A stretch of 64,000 nt of DNA. Origin: Avoscillospira_A sp052117125. GTDB taxonomy: Bacteria > Bacillota > Clostridia > Oscillospirales > Oscillospiraceae. The stretch spans positions 1 to 64,000 of the forward strand of contig NZ_JBQKJT010000014.1 of the NCBI RefSeq assembly GCF_052117125.1. The letters are read 5' to 3'. Under the pieces are notes generated by a model. The model was not told where the DNA came from, ran no database searches, and worked only from the letters and a program-made list of their open reading frames with translations. Shown here one piece after another: positions 1 through 11,200 of this stretch (position 1 is the stretch's first letter; each line of letters starts with the position of its first letter). The translations under genes and the position numbers were made by a program.

Positions 1-51
1 TACCTGCGCCAACTCATCACTAAGCGCAGACATTGTCATCTGTTTATCCAT
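1..51 (-). CDS. Possible transposase N-terminus (partial)
   Basis: An ATG at 51 reading leftwards gives 17 codons that run off the window edge (begins MDKQMTMSALSDELAQV). The segment resembles the start of IS5-type transposases, which often begin with a KQMT-like stretch followed by a DELA.V block. A TATAAT-like box lies only about 8 bases upstream of the ATG, and I see no good ribosome binding site. Too little is visible to be sure; it could be a chance open frame. Confidence 0.35.
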   Translation of the reverse strand, partial: MDKQMTMSALSDELAQV

Positions 52-136
52 GGTCTTATTATATCACTTCTGGCAGTATCGCGCCTACTTTTCTGTGCGG
101 TATTGCCTTAAAATAATAAAAGAGAGGAAAGAGAAT

Positions 137-616
137 ATGGGTTTGTTTGACACTAAAAATCGATCTGCTTCAGAGGAACATAAAAAGGTAAATGGCTCTA
201 CGCAGATAGCAGAACTGGAGAGGCAACTGGTAGAGATAGAGAAAAAACGGACGGCTATTCTAGTGCAGATTGGTAATATTTTTGTACAGCAAAATTCAAT
301 GGAGTCTATTAAAGGAACAGAATACGAAAGATTTTTGGAGGAATATAGTAAAATTATGCAGGAACGGGAAGTCAATGAGCAGAAGAAACTGGCAATGCAA
401 GGGCTTAGAAAATGTGATAGTTGTGGTAATACATTGTCACTGGACAGCCTGTATTGCAATAAATGTGGCGTAAGACTTTCTGAACTTCTGCTACAGGAAA
501 CAGAAAATGTAAACAATGTAAATGTATGCAGCCATTGTGGTACGGCCCTTAAGCCGAATGTTAATTTTTGTCATGCTTGCGGAAGCAGAGTTGAAAAGGG
601 AGATAAATCATTATGA
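137..616 (+). CDS. Double zinc-ribbon protein
   Basis: A 159-residue soluble protein of unknown role. The N-terminal two thirds are polar and helix-prone (residues about 20-90, rich in E, K and Q, likely coiled coil). The C-terminus holds two zinc-ribbon units: CDSCG...CNKCG and CSHCG...CHACG. The ATG at 137 is chosen because AGAGAGGAAAGAG lies just upstream; an ATG at 50 has no such site. The stop overlaps the start of the YccF-like membrane protein by the ATGA tetranucleotide, so the two are probably co-translated. The DNA is visibly AT-richer than the genes from 1.9 kb onward. Zinc ribbons of this kind often serve in protein-protein or membrane-linked regulation, but function is not predictable here. 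Confidence 0.75.
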   Translation: MGLFDTKNRSASEEHKKVNGSTQIAELERQLVEIEKKRTAILVQIGNIFVQQNSMESIKGTEYERFLEEYSKIMQEREVNEQKKLAMQGLRKCDSCGNTLSLDSLYCNKCGVRLSELLLQETENVNNVNVCSHCGTALKPNVNFCHACGSRVEKGDKSL

Positions 617-1659
617 GAACGCTAGGCAATCTTTTATGGTTTATTTTTATAGGCTGGTGGAGCTGCATTTTGCATGGACTTATTGGCGCTATTGCATGCA
701 TAACAATCATTGGAATTCCCATTGGAAAGGCATTATTTCAATACGCTAAACTGATGGCGTTTCCATTTGGCAAGGTGATGGTTAGAGAAACGTTTATAAA
801 AGGTAAAGAAAATGTATCACTGGTACGCCGTGTGTTTGGAACAATCGCCAATATTATATGGTTACCATTTGGCATTTTATATTTAATTCTTAATCTGGCG
901 CTAATCATTGCTGCATGTATAACAATCATTGGCATCCCGTACGCCGTTGTCCTTGCGAAAAGCTGTGTCTTTCTGCTCTGGCCGATAGGCGCTAAAGTTA
1001 TTACACGGGAAGAACAAGCGGCATTTTACAGTAGAAATGTACTGGTGGGACATACAAACATTGAAACACAAGGATATGCGTTAAAAGAGAACATGAGTAG
1101 CTTCGCAGATTCTTTGGTAACTGGTGTTTCGGATACACGGGATGAATTAAAAAGGGCAAGTAAGGCCGTTTCTGATTCAGCGCGGCAATACGCTGGCCAG
1201 ATAAGCCATTATACGGAAACCGCATATCAGGAAGCTATCCATCGCGCAGAACGCAATGACATGAACCTATCATGGAGTACAGTTATGGAACAGGTAGAAT
1301 CAGCGCTTTACAGAAATTCTTATGTTGCCGTTATTTTAACTTTTTTAACATGGATTTTAGGGGTTGTTGCGTTTCTGTTTGTAATTGGTGGCATAACTAC
1401 ACATGGCCTTATATTAGGAATTTTTTATGGCTTGATTCAAGGTATTCCCGCTTTTGCACTGCTGGGCGTTTTGTTTATAATTCAGCAAAAGTATTTATCG
1501 AGTGTAATTTGTTTGTGGGGCCCTACTCTCCTATTAATAGCCAGCACAATTATAAATATTTATTCAGAAGGAATAAACTTTTACCGTGTTACAGAATTAA
1601 TTAATATTATAGCTCTTGCGATTTTTGGACTTGTGGCGTTTTTGTTGAGAAAAAATTGA
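613..1659 (+). CDS. YccF-domain membrane protein
   Basis: A 348-residue multi-pass membrane protein. The first 130 residues carry two YccF-like units with the repeated motif ITIIGIP (near residues 28 and 100), characteristic of the YccF family of small inner-membrane proteins of unknown function. A soluble polar segment follows (about 140-230), possibly a coiled coil, and then four or so hydrophobic helices to the C-terminus. The start overlaps the upstream zinc-ribbon gene by 4 bp, indicating translational coupling. Family YccF proteins are about 120-150 residues, so this is an extended version with an added C-terminal membrane region. The gene is AT-rich relative to the rest of the window, like its partner, hinting that the pair arrived together. 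Confidence 0.75.
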   Translation: MRTLGNLLWFIFIGWWSCILHGLIGAIACITIIGIPIGKALFQYAKLMAFPFGKVMVRETFIKGKENVSLVRRVFGTIANIIWLPFGILYLILNLALIIAACITIIGIPYAVVLAKSCVFLLWPIGAKVITREEQAAFYSRNVLVGHTNIETQGYALKENMSSFADSLVTGVSDTRDELKRASKAVSDSARQYAGQISHYTETAYQEAIHRAERNDMNLSWSTVMEQVESALYRNSYVAVILTFLTWILGVVAFLFVIGGITTHGLILGIFYGLIQGIPAFALLGVLFIIQQKYLSSVICLWGPTLLLIASTIINIYSEGINFYRVTELINIIALAIFGLVAFLLRKN

Positions 1660-1866
1660 TAGTGATACTTTGAGATAATACATATGGCCTTGCTTGAAAA
1701 TCAAAGCTGCACATCTACTTGCGTTGATGCGTAACTCTTCCTTTTCAGACAAGGCCTATTATTGAGACTTATTTTTGCAGATTGAAGGGAATTTGTATTT
1801 CCTGATATAAAACATTGGGTAGTGGTTTCATTTTTGACCACAGAATATGAAGAAAGAGGGAACATT

Positions 1867-3048
1867 ATGAGCATATATTGTACAAAATGCGGGTCGATTA
1901 TCCAAGAGGGAGAGAAATTTTGCGGTAATTGTGGGACGCCTTGTGCTGCATCCGATTCCGTGAATCCGCAGCCGCAATCCACAGAGGCAGCACAGGCTGC
2001 ACATCATAAACCCGGTATAAAACCATGGGTTTTGGGGTGCGGTATAGGTACTGTGCTGATTGTTGCTGCGGGAGTGGCCACTTTTGCATACTATTTACCC
2101 CATAAGTTGCCGGAATCCGCCCTTTCGTCCCCAGCAGCCTGCGACTGGGTCGCGCAGCAGATCCAGTCTGATCTGGGAGCAGATGATCCAATTACCGCCA
2201 CGGCCAAGGTACAGCTTCCAACAGAGCTGCCGGATTGGGGCTTGCTGGAGCTGGAGTATGAGGATGTGGTCTGTAAGTACGAGCTCGATGTGAACGGCGA
2301 TATCTTTGAACTGTCTACAACGGCTGACTTTACCACAGGACTGCTGCCAGGCAGTGTTAAACGGATCGAATTTGAGGATTTTAAGTATCCTGCAGATTTG
2401 CTGAACAATATGAATACGGAACAAAGCCAGACCGGCGAAAACACTACGGAGAATGTTGCCATAGAGTCGCCTACGGAACCGGAGGTGCCAGACCCGGGCA
2501 AGACAGAGACAAACCTCTCCTATACGCCACTGCCGCAGTATTTCCAGGGGGAGTGGTATAACGACCAGGGTGAGGCGTGTTCGTTAGATGAGGAATGTTA
2601 CCTAGTGTCCTTTGATGGTGACGGTATCACTACGGATTTGAATGGTGAGTTTGTCCGAAGGGGATCAGAGCAACGGCATACCTTGCAGATTCTGGCTACG
2701 GAATCCGGTGTACTCTATATTGATGGAGAACGCTTTACCAGTGAAAAACCCCAGGATGACTATATTTTGCCGGACAGCAATCAGCGCTATCTGACAGAAG
2801 CGGATTTGGAATCTCTAACCCATCAAGAATGCTGTCTTGCCAGAAATGAGATATATGCCCGCCATGGCAGAATATTTACAACGGAAGAGATTGCCACTTA
2901 TTTTGAAGAAAAGGACTGGTATCAAGGCACAATCGAGCCGCAGGTTTTTGACCGGAATACCAGTAGCTATTTTAACGACTATGAATTGAAAAATGTCCAG
3001 CTACTCCAGCAATATGAAAAGGAGAAGTTTGGCGGGTCATACTATTAA
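1867..3048 (+). CDS. Zinc-ribbon membrane protein with YARHG domain
   Basis: 393 residues. It begins with a zinc ribbon (CTKCG...CGNCG, residues 5-25), then one membrane helix (about 48-70), then an extracellular region. The end holds a YARHG domain, recognised by the stretch ARNEIYARHGRIF near residue 327, followed by the usual aromatic-rich tail with YF and DWY. YARHG is an extracellular domain of unknown ligand, often found in Firmicutes membrane proteins. The start at 1867 has GAAAGAGGGAAC just upstream; an ATG at 1822 lacks a site. This is the first gene of an envelope cluster running to 11.4 kb. The 207 bases before it contain an imperfect inverted repeat (GTGGT...ACCAC, about 1818-1840) but no promoter I can fix. 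Confidence 0.8.
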   Translation: MSIYCTKCGSIIQEGEKFCGNCGTPCAASDSVNPQPQSTEAAQAAHHKPGIKPWVLGCGIGTVLIVAAGVATFAYYLPHKLPESALSSPAACDWVAQQIQSDLGADDPITATAKVQLPTELPDWGLLELEYEDVVCKYELDVNGDIFELSTTADFTTGLLPGSVKRIEFEDFKYPADLLNNMNTEQSQTGENTTENVAIESPTEPEVPDPGKTETNLSYTPLPQYFQGEWYNDQGEACSLDEECYLVSFDGDGITTDLNGEFVRRGSEQRHTLQILATESGVLYIDGERFTSEKPQDDYILPDSNQRYLTEADLESLTHQECCLARNEIYARHGRIFTTEEIATYFEEKDWYQGTIEPQVFDRNTSSYFNDYELKNVQLLQQYEKEKFGGSYY

Positions 3049-3067
3049 CATGAGATATGAGGTTGCT

Positions 3068-4669
3068 ATGAGAAAAAGGATTGGCATTTTCAGCAGTATT
3101 TTGCTCCTGTGCTGTTGGCTGGCAGGCTGTCATCCGGCAGAGCCGGAGATTCTGGAGATGGGATCTCGAGTGCCGGAGCTGCCTCTATTGGAGCCGGAAG
3201 TGGTGGAACCTAACCCTGTGTCCCAGCCAGAAGAAGTTGGACTATCGAAGGAGCCGGAGGCACAGGAGCCGATCATACCGGAACCGGAGAAACATCTGAT
3301 TGCCATAGATGCCGGCCATCAGGCTAAGGGAGACTACAGCACGGAGCCCATCGGTCCCGGTGCTTCTGAGCAAAAGGCCAAGGTCAGCAGCGGCACACAG
3401 GGCCGGTTTACCGGGCTGGCAGAGTATGAGCTCAATCTGACTGTTGCTACCCTGCTGCGTGAAGAATTGGAAGATCGCGGCTATGAAGTGCTGATGATCC
3501 GGGAGTCCAATGACGTTTCCATTTCCAATATGGAGCGGGCAGCCATGGCCAATGAGGCTGGAGCAGATGCATTTATCCGCATTCATGCCAATGGCTCGGA
3601 AGACCCATCTGTGAATGGTATTATGACGCTGTGTATGACGCCGGGCAATCCGTATAACAGTGTATTGTATCCACAAAGCCGCGCCCTGGCCGACGCATTG
3701 CTGGATGGCATGGTGGAGGCCACCGGCGCCAATCGGCAATCAGTGTGGGAAACGGATACCATGAGCGGAATCAATCATGCGCAGGTTCCGGTTTCTATTG
3801 TAGAAATGGGATATATGACCAATGAGACAGAAGACCATAATCTGGCTACTGCTGCATATCAGCAAAAATTGGCGGAGGGCATGGCCAACGGCCTTGATCA
3901 ATTTTTTGCCGGGCAAGAGGACAGCAATGCGCCTGTTCAGACGGATAGCGCACTGCAGCAGGCGTTGGATACCGCATTGGAGGGACTGTCCAGCCGATGG
4001 GATGTTTATGTGGAAGATCTGACCACCGGTGAGATTGCCTCTGCTGCGCATCAGCTGCCGGCAGACGGTAAGATGGTATCGGCCAGCCTCATAAAACTGT
4101 TTATTATGGGCGCCGTTTATGAGCAGGTGGAGGCCGGGATGCTGACCGAATCCCAGGTGGATGCCGATGTCCATTCCATGATTACCATTAGCGACAACAG
4201 CGCTTCTAACCGTCTGACAAAGCTCCTGGGCGGCGGCGATGCGGCAAAGGGTATGGCGGTTGTCAATGCGTTTGCAAAGTCGTTGGGCTGTGAGCATACG
4301 GAACTCAACCGTTTGATGCTGGATGATAACGGATTACAGAACTACGTTTCTGCTGCGGATTGTGCAGCTATACTGAAGGCAATCTATACCGGAACGTGTG
4401 TTAATGCGGAGTATTCCGCCACGATGCTGGAACATTTGAAGGGGCAGCAGGTCAACAACCGCATACCGGCTGGTGTTCCAGGCGATACGATAGTTGCTCA
4501 CAAGACCGGCGATCTGTCGGGGCTAAGCTGCGGTGATGTGGGTATCGTGCTGGGACCGGAGAGGGACTATATTATTTGTGTAATCTGTAATGATCCCTAT
4601 ACAGACGGTGGAGCAGCCGCCAAAATTGTGGAGATTTCGCAGCAGGTTTATGCGGTATTACAGTCGTAA
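3068..4669 (+). CDS. Lipoprotein: amidase_3 fused to beta-lactamase-like domain
   Basis: 533 residues. A lipoprotein signal with lipobox LAGC (Cys21) is followed by a Pro/Glu-rich linker to about residue 75. Residues about 76-285 are an N-acetylmuramoyl-L-alanine amidase (amidase_3) domain with the zinc ligands in order: DAGH (His84), a Glu in AEYELNL, IHANG, and VEMGY. Residues about 310-530 form a class A beta-lactamase/DD-peptidase-like domain with SLIK (SxxK), SDN and HKTG motifs in order. Both catalytic sets look intact. It should act outside the membrane on peptidoglycan, cutting the stem peptide from the glycan and possibly binding or hydrolysing beta-lactam or D-Ala-D-Ala substrates. 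The start at 3068 has GAGG six bases upstream; an ATG at 3050 is in frame but has no site. Confidence 0.85.
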   Translation: MRKRIGIFSSILLLCCWLAGCHPAEPEILEMGSRVPELPLLEPEVVEPNPVSQPEEVGLSKEPEAQEPIIPEPEKHLIAIDAGHQAKGDYSTEPIGPGASEQKAKVSSGTQGRFTGLAEYELNLTVATLLREELEDRGYEVLMIRESNDVSISNMERAAMANEAGADAFIRIHANGSEDPSVNGIMTLCMTPGNPYNSVLYPQSRALADALLDGMVEATGANRQSVWETDTMSGINHAQVPVSIVEMGYMTNETEDHNLATAAYQQKLAEGMANGLDQFFAGQEDSNAPVQTDSALQQALDTALEGLSSRWDVYVEDLTTGEIASAAHQLPADGKMVSASLIKLFIMGAVYEQVEAGMLTESQVDADVHSMITISDNSASNRLTKLLGGGDAAKGMAVVNAFAKSLGCEHTELNRLMLDDNGLQNYVSAADCAAILKAIYTGTCVNAEYSATMLEHLKGQQVNNRIPAGVPGDTIVAHKTGDLSGLSCGDVGIVLGPERDYIICVICNDPYTDGGAAAKIVEISQQVYAVLQS

Positions 4670-4707
4670 GTTGGGAATGTTTTGCAGAGACAGAGAGGAA
4701 ACGATAC

Positions 4708-7700
4708 ATGATAAAAAGAACGGTTGCGCTTTTTCTGACGCTTACCATGCTATGGGGCATGGCGGCCTGCGGCAACTCCGACGGCCCGGTAATCACCGGG
4801 CCGCAAACGGAGACAACGGAAGAAGAACTGGAGAATTTAGAAACTACGGACATACCGCAGCTAGACTCGCTTGCCGTGACCCAAACCCGTGAAGAAGCCT
4901 ACCGGGAAGTGGTACAGGAGTATGTCCGAAACTATGGAGTGCGGCAAGTAACACCCGAGATCGAATTTATAATGCCTGGATACATTACAGAGCCGGATTC
5001 AGTAAATGTCCCAAGCAGCCTAATCTATGTTGGCCAATGGGATTTTTCCGAAGATGGTAATTCAGAGCTTGTAGTAGTATGGCAGGAGGCAACGGGAGAG
5101 GACTGGGATTTTAACCTTATGGCTGCTGTTTATGAGTATGCTAATGGAGAGATTCAGGAATTTCTGGAACCTTGCCTAATCCAAGAAAACTCTACTCAGG
5201 TATGGAGTACGGCCAAACTAATTATAGCAGAAATTGGCCAGAAAATAGTGCTTGCACGAAGTGTAGACGGATATGATTATGATTTTAATACAACTCCGTG
5301 GAAACAAGTTGCTTATCCTACTGAATATAATGTATTTCTAAATGCAAGTAATCAATCTATACCACAAACAGAGAATATAACTGAGCTATATACCATTTCG
5401 GAACAATATGCTACATCTTCACCAGCGGGAAGCAATACAGGATACAGCACATGGCTGAACGACACACAATACCAAAATCTTGCGGCATCACTGCATGATA
5501 TGGGAATTACAGACTTTCGTTCAGTTTCTGAATTGCTGGACCAGTTGCCGTATTTTGGGCAGAGAAATCTCTGCAAAATGAGCGCAGCTCAGGCCAATGC
5601 CTATGCAGAAGTGTTGGAACGCTTGCCAAGTAACCTGGATGGGCTGATAGAGGACTCCCAAATTCAGATTGGAAAGGAGCATCAGCTATTTGCGCTGCTG
5701 GCCGAACCTGCCGGCGATGGAGTGCCAATTCTAATCACAGGATACATAGGTATTGACCGTCGATATTCTACTGTAAGGGATTGGAAGAGTTCTTCCATTA
5801 TGGGCCCAACGCAGGAAACAAAATTGAGCATGTGGCAATGGAATGGCAAAACAGTAGAGCAACTTGTTGTCGATGATCTATATAAGCATCCCTCTATCTC
5901 CAAACCATCCTGCATGTCATTTTCGTATTGTTTTACAACAGCAGATGGGAAGTTCTATTTTGAATTGGGCGGAGGTGATTCCATGGGGAGTTACCTTGGC
6001 ACTGAATACAGCATTCAAAGTGGAAGCCTCCAGTACAGCGCAGAGCGACTGGTATACGGTGCCTATCTGGTAGAGCGTACAGACGGCCTTTTACAGTGTT
6101 ATTCCCCCAGCTATGGAGATGAGAATTTGCACCCACCGGCCCCATTTACCATTCGACAGCATCCAAATTTTGAATATACATATGAAATATGGGCAGCACC
6201 GGAAGCCAATATTGAATCATACGGTTGGGAGCCGGGCGGTGCCTCGTCATATAATTTATATTTACTGAACGGAACAATTGTTACAAAAGAAGCATTTACA
6301 CGCCAAAAACTTTATGGCATGTCTATTTCTCAGGGAAGTGCAGGAGATTGTTCCATAGACGGCGACTGGCGGGACGGCAAAGCCGCAGCCGCCACCCTTC
6401 GGGAGTATGCGGAACTTTTGACTGGTGTGTCCTACGACTACCCGGAAATCCTGGAAACCTTGCCCGCCACGCAGCGAGGGCTGCTGGAGAAAGCGGCCGA
6501 AGGCCAGGTTCCAGGTACCCTGGGCGGCCTGTACGATCTGTCCAACGACCTTTATTATGCTGTCTATTATGATGCGGACGGCTCTGCCTGCGGTGGTGTC
6601 CTCCTGCGGCAGAATCTGCTGGGCTATCGGATGGTGGAGTCCCATGCGGAGCCTGCAACACAGGCTGCGCTGCAATCTTATGTGGATGAGGCTGCGGCCA
6701 CTCCCAACATTAACCTGGATTACAACGAAGCCGGTGATGATCCCGTAGCTTATCTGAAGCAGGCTCTGGAACAAATTGACGGTACCGCCATCAACGATGC
6801 CGCCAAGCAATTGCTGGCCTCCTATACTGAAGCTGCTTCGGCAGACAGCGGTTCCTTTGCCATGAGCTGGACTGGCGGTTTATTGCGGTTGCCTGCGGAA
6901 ACCATAGCAGAACATGTGTCGGCCATGGAGACGATGAAGACTCAACTGCAAGAGGCGCTGGGGGATATCACTCTGAATAAGACACTTTCTGAACCAGTGC
7001 AGATCTACTGTCCCAAATGGGAGCCGGAGCAGCCCATTCAGCTGGTACTGGATCGGGAAAGTATGGAAGCTTCGGAAGAAACCGACGGTGTACAGCTGAT
7101 TTTTGGCAGCGGCCAACACTCCATCACCGTAGAACAATCTGCATGGAAGCAGCTGATGGAGCAGTATGATACACTGGTTGTACAGGTGCAGCAGGAGACG
7201 GCAGGTTACTCCATCACCTACAGTCAGGAGGACGGCACTCCCATTGACCAGTTGCCTGCGGGCGTTACCTTTACGCTACCCGCTTCCACAGAAACCGCTA
7301 CGGTGCTGGCTACCTATGATGGCGGTACATCGGATAACTGGGGCGGTCAATATGATGCACGCAATGGAACCGTGCAATTTACCACACCTTACTCCGGTAC
7401 ATATCAGGTGATAGACAATGCTGTGTCAGTCCAGGATTTGCAGGATGTTGACGCAGAAACAGCTGCTGCCATCACCTTCATGGTATCCAAAGGCTATTTT
7501 GCGGTGGATGATTCGGGCAACTTTTATCCCGATGCAACGCTCAACCGCTATGAGTTTGCCGAAGCATTAGTACGGATGTTCTTTGCCCTGGATCGCAGTC
7601 TAACTTCTTCCTTTACCGATGTACAGGCAGAATCGCCGTATTATGCTTATGTGGCTTCGGGTGAACAACGGAACATCATTCAGGGCTATGAGGATCAGAC

Positions 7701-8133
7701 GTTCCGTGGAGAGAATCCGGTGCTGCGGGAGCAGATTATCGCTCTGTGCAGCCGGACCCTAGTGGACTATCGTGGCTATCTCTACCCTGAGACACCGGAG
7801 GAGTATTTGCAATTCTCCGATGCCGAGGCTATCTCCGACTGGGCCAAAGATACGACAGCGTTGGCTGTACGAGAATTGTTGGTAGATCGCGGCGGAGCGC
7901 TGGAGCCACAGGGTGAAGTCACCAGAGCAGAGGCAGCGCAAATGCTCTATCGGCTCTTTATGTTGCTGTACGAAACGCCGATGGTGGACCTGAAGGCAGA
8001 ATCTGCCGATGAAAACCGGCGGGTCTATGAGGCAGATACAACCGTCTCTATGTTGCCAGTTGTTGCCGTGGGCGGTGGTGTGCTGGCCGTCGCTGCGGGT
8101 CTGATATGGTATTGCAAGCGGCGCAGAAAATGA
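4708..8133 (+). CDS. Large SLH-domain lipoprotein
   Basis: 1141 residues. The N-terminus is a lipoprotein signal (lipobox MAAC, Cys21). The long ectodomain has no family I recognise. Residues about 880-910 include DNWGGQYDARNG, a motif shared with the next gene. Three SLH units follow at about 920-1090 (the first with NFYPDATLNRYEFAEALVRMF; the third with GEVTRAEAAQMLYRLF). The protein ends with a hydrophobic helix and the charged tail CKRRRK. SLH domains bind secondary cell-wall polymer, so this protein could be held by lipid at one end and by membrane plus wall at the other. AGAGAGGAAACG lies upstream of the ATG. It sits 38 bp after the amidase gene and is probably co-transcribed. Confidence 0.75.
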   Translation: MIKRTVALFLTLTMLWGMAACGNSDGPVITGPQTETTEEELENLETTDIPQLDSLAVTQTREEAYREVVQEYVRNYGVRQVTPEIEFIMPGYITEPDSVNVPSSLIYVGQWDFSEDGNSELVVVWQEATGEDWDFNLMAAVYEYANGEIQEFLEPCLIQENSTQVWSTAKLIIAEIGQKIVLARSVDGYDYDFNTTPWKQVAYPTEYNVFLNASNQSIPQTENITELYTISEQYATSSPAGSNTGYSTWLNDTQYQNLAASLHDMGITDFRSVSELLDQLPYFGQRNLCKMSAAQANAYAEVLERLPSNLDGLIEDSQIQIGKEHQLFALLAEPAGDGVPILITGYIGIDRRYSTVRDWKSSSIMGPTQETKLSMWQWNGKTVEQLVVDDLYKHPSISKPSCMSFSYCFTTADGKFYFELGGGDSMGSYLGTEYSIQSGSLQYSAERLVYGAYLVERTDGLLQCYSPSYGDENLHPPAPFTIRQHPNFEYTYEIWAAPEANIESYGWEPGGASSYNLYLLNGTIVTKEAFTRQKLYGMSISQGSAGDCSIDGDWRDGKAAAATLREYAELLTGVSYDYPEILETLPATQRGLLEKAAEGQVPGTLGGLYDLSNDLYYAVYYDADGSACGGVLLRQNLLGYRMVESHAEPATQAALQSYVDEAAATPNINLDYNEAGDDPVAYLKQALEQIDGTAINDAAKQLLASYTEAASADSGSFAMSWTGGLLRLPAETIAEHVSAMETMKTQLQEALGDITLNKTLSEPVQIYCPKWEPEQPIQLVLDRESMEASEETDGVQLIFGSGQHSITVEQSAWKQLMEQYDTLVVQVQQETAGYSITYSQEDGTPIDQLPAGVTFTLPASTETATVLATYDGGTSDNWGGQYDARNGTVQFTTPYSGTYQVIDNAVSVQDLQDVDAETAAAITFMVSKGYFAVDDSGNFYPDATLNRYEFAEALVRMFFALDRSLTSSFTDVQAESPYYAYVASGEQRNIIQGYEDQTFRGENPVLREQIIALCSRTLVDYRGYLYPETPEEYLQFSDAEAISDWAKDTTALAVRELLVDRGGALEPQGEVTRAEAAQMLYRLFMLLYETPMVDLKAESADENRRVYEADTTVSMLPVVAVGGGVLAVAAGLIWYCKRRRK

Positions 8134-8223
8134 GTAATGCTGGCGACGATGTTCTATAAAAACTATGAACAGACTATGGAGAGAAATTAAAAATTACGAT
8201 TAAATAAGAGGAGAAGCACATAT

Positions 8224-11200
8224 ATGGTAAACTGGAAGAGAAGCGGTCTGGCGGCCTTGCTGTGCGCTGGACTATTGGGGGGTAACCTGCCTGTATTAGC
8301 CGCAAATCTGGACGGGCTCAACTTATCAGCTCAACGGATGAAGCAATTAGAGAATGCAAAGTCCGGGGACTATGCCGTCTCTCCGGAAACGGCCCGGGCT
8401 TATCTGAATGCGATTGAACAGCGGGAGCAGGAAATTGCAGAGATAGTGCGCTGGGAGGAGGAAAATGGATATAGCGACGACCCGTGGCCTCTGGATACCT
8501 GGCTCATCGATTTAGATGGCGACGGGGACGGTGAACTTTATATGTATGACAACAACCGGCCGAACCCGCTTGATTTCGCCCCTGGCATTTGGAAGGGCAA
8601 GGGCGTGATCCGCTCGGCCGAGGGAGAGTCGCTTTCCTTCGGCGGCGGGTATGACAGCACAAGCCGTCCCTGTACCATTCTGATCGACCCGCCCTATGTG
8701 GGGGAGTTTTACGATATTGGTGCTAATTCAATGACATTTGGAGAGGCATATGCTACGCTTTACCGATATGAAAATGGCCAGATGACTACACTAAACAAGT
8801 GGTTTTTTAATTATACCGATTCGATGTTTGCTTCCGAAAGCGACGAACAGGTGACGATCTCTTACACCGATGCCACGGGGAAGATAATCAGCCACACTGG
8901 AACTGCAAGAGAGTTACAGGGGCTACGACCAGATATCGACCCGTTGACCCAGATGATTGAAGGCGCCAAAGCCTACGGCGCAGATTTAACAAACCCGCTG
9001 ATCTCCAACAGTGGGCAGGGATATTATTCAAATTTTATGCCTACAGAGCAGGTCAAGGACACATTGCAGGCCATTGTGGAGGCGGCGGATCAGGGCGCGC
9101 AGCTGTTGCATCCTGGTGATCCCGTCTTTCAAGATGTGGCAGATACGGTTGCTGTGTGGGACGCGTTGTTTACCAATGCCCCCTTTGACCTTTCTGTGGG
9201 AGACGTTCCGCAGGCAGAGGGAATGTTTGATTGGTGGGCAGATCCCGGTATGCGGGACGGTTCGGGGACCCCGGTGGTCTCACCCGGGGATCCGGCAGCC
9301 CTGGATGCGTTTATCCAAACGCTTGAGCCAGAGTCTGCTTCCCGGGCGGAACAGCTTGTAAAGGGCAATACATCCTTTGCTGGTATCTATCAAACAGACG
9401 ATGCGGCCTTGGCCCAGGTATGCCAGGCCCTGTTTGGTTCGGCTTTTGACGTAGATGCCATCTATGAACACTTTTACAAGGATACCTATATTCCGCTGAA
9501 GGGACAGGATGAGCACTGGTATGCTGCTAATGTGATGGTTCCAATGGGCGGGCATTACTCTGCGTCTCCGGTTAGCGCCGTATCCGATCTGGGGGACGGG
9601 ATTTACGCTGCTTACCTGACGGGGATGGATCAGAGCGAAGAATGTTTTTATGATGGCCTCTACCATATGCTGCTTCAGAAAAGTCCGGAAGGCGCTACCC
9701 TGCCCTATCAGATTTTATCGCTTGGAGAGGGTATGCCCGTAGCCGCGGAAGTGGCGGCGCTCAAGGCTCGTATCCTTGAACCCAATACCCGGTACGACTA
9801 TACGGTAATTGCCGCATTTGGGACAAAAAAAGAGTATCTGGACTATTTGGAGGAGCAGCTGGATGGGCTGGATGGCCAACCAATCAATGACAAGGGGAAA
9901 TTAGAAACGGCGAAGTATATTCAGGTTATGTACGAGAACGCCGTATTTACCCAGCTTGCTACGGAAGAGAATCGGGTTGTGCTCGGTCTAAAACAGATGG
10001 AAACGATTGCGGCGGAGCTGTCTGAACTTTTAAAACGAACCGAATCGCTGTTGGACAAATACAACGTTACACTAAACCGTATGCCGCAGGTGACTATCCG
10101 AGTATTTGCCACACAGCTGGATTGGGGAAAGCCCATTGAGGTCGAACTGGAGCCGGATATTTTATCTGCGTTGCAGGAGATGCAAACCCTGCGGGTTGTA
10201 TTGGATCACAGTGGGGTGGGCTTCAGTATTCAGATGGATGCGCTCCCGTCCAATACACCGGTACGCTTCTCTATCAGATGCCAAAACGATATCTATTCCC
10301 TGAACTTCAAGGATGGAACGGGTGCAGAAATCACACGAAGCCCCATCCCTGTCACCCTCTACCTTCCTGCACAGACGCCCCTTGCCTCTGTGGAGCTGCA
10401 GTATAACGGCAATCATGATAATTGGGGTGGGCAGTATGATGCCAACAGCGGCTTGATCTTTTTTTCCACCCAGTGGAGCGGTCTATATCAGGTAGTCGAA
10501 AACACAGTGGAGATTACAGACATTGGCCAACTGACAGAGGAACAGCAGCGGATCATCCGATTCATGGTGTCCAAGGGTTTTTTCCAGGTGAAGGACGGCA
10601 ATTTCTATCCCGATAGCATCTTCAGCCGTTATGATTTTGCCAAAGCGCTGGTGGGTATGTTTTACGCGCTGGATCGGGATGCCACCTGTATTTTCACAGA
10701 TGTGCCGAAAGACGGATCGGAATATCCCTATGTGGCTTCTGCCTTTGAAGCGGGTATTGCTGAGGGTATCGGCAACAACCTGTTTGCCGGTGACCGAGCG
10801 GTTACCCGAGAACAGGCCATTGCATTCTGCGCCCGTACGCTGGTAGAGAAAAAGGGCTATTTATTGCCGGAAAATTTGAATGAGTACGGCAATTTTAGCG
10901 ACCGTGATCAGATTTCCCAATGGGCCATGGAGTATATCGCTCTGGCCGAGCAGCTTGGACTCATCGAAGGTGGCGGTATGCTGGTCCCCCAGGGGGAGAT
11001 GACTTGCGCAGAAAGTGCCGAACTGCTGTACAGGATGTTTATGCTGCTCTATGAAGTCACACCCATTCAAATGCAGACACCGGAACTATCCGATACCGTG
11101 GCATCAGAAACGGCTCCGGCGCAAACGGGAGGCACTGCTATAAGCGTGATCTGCCTCTGTGGTGCGGCGATTATTGCAATTGCGCTTTACTGCCTGCGAT

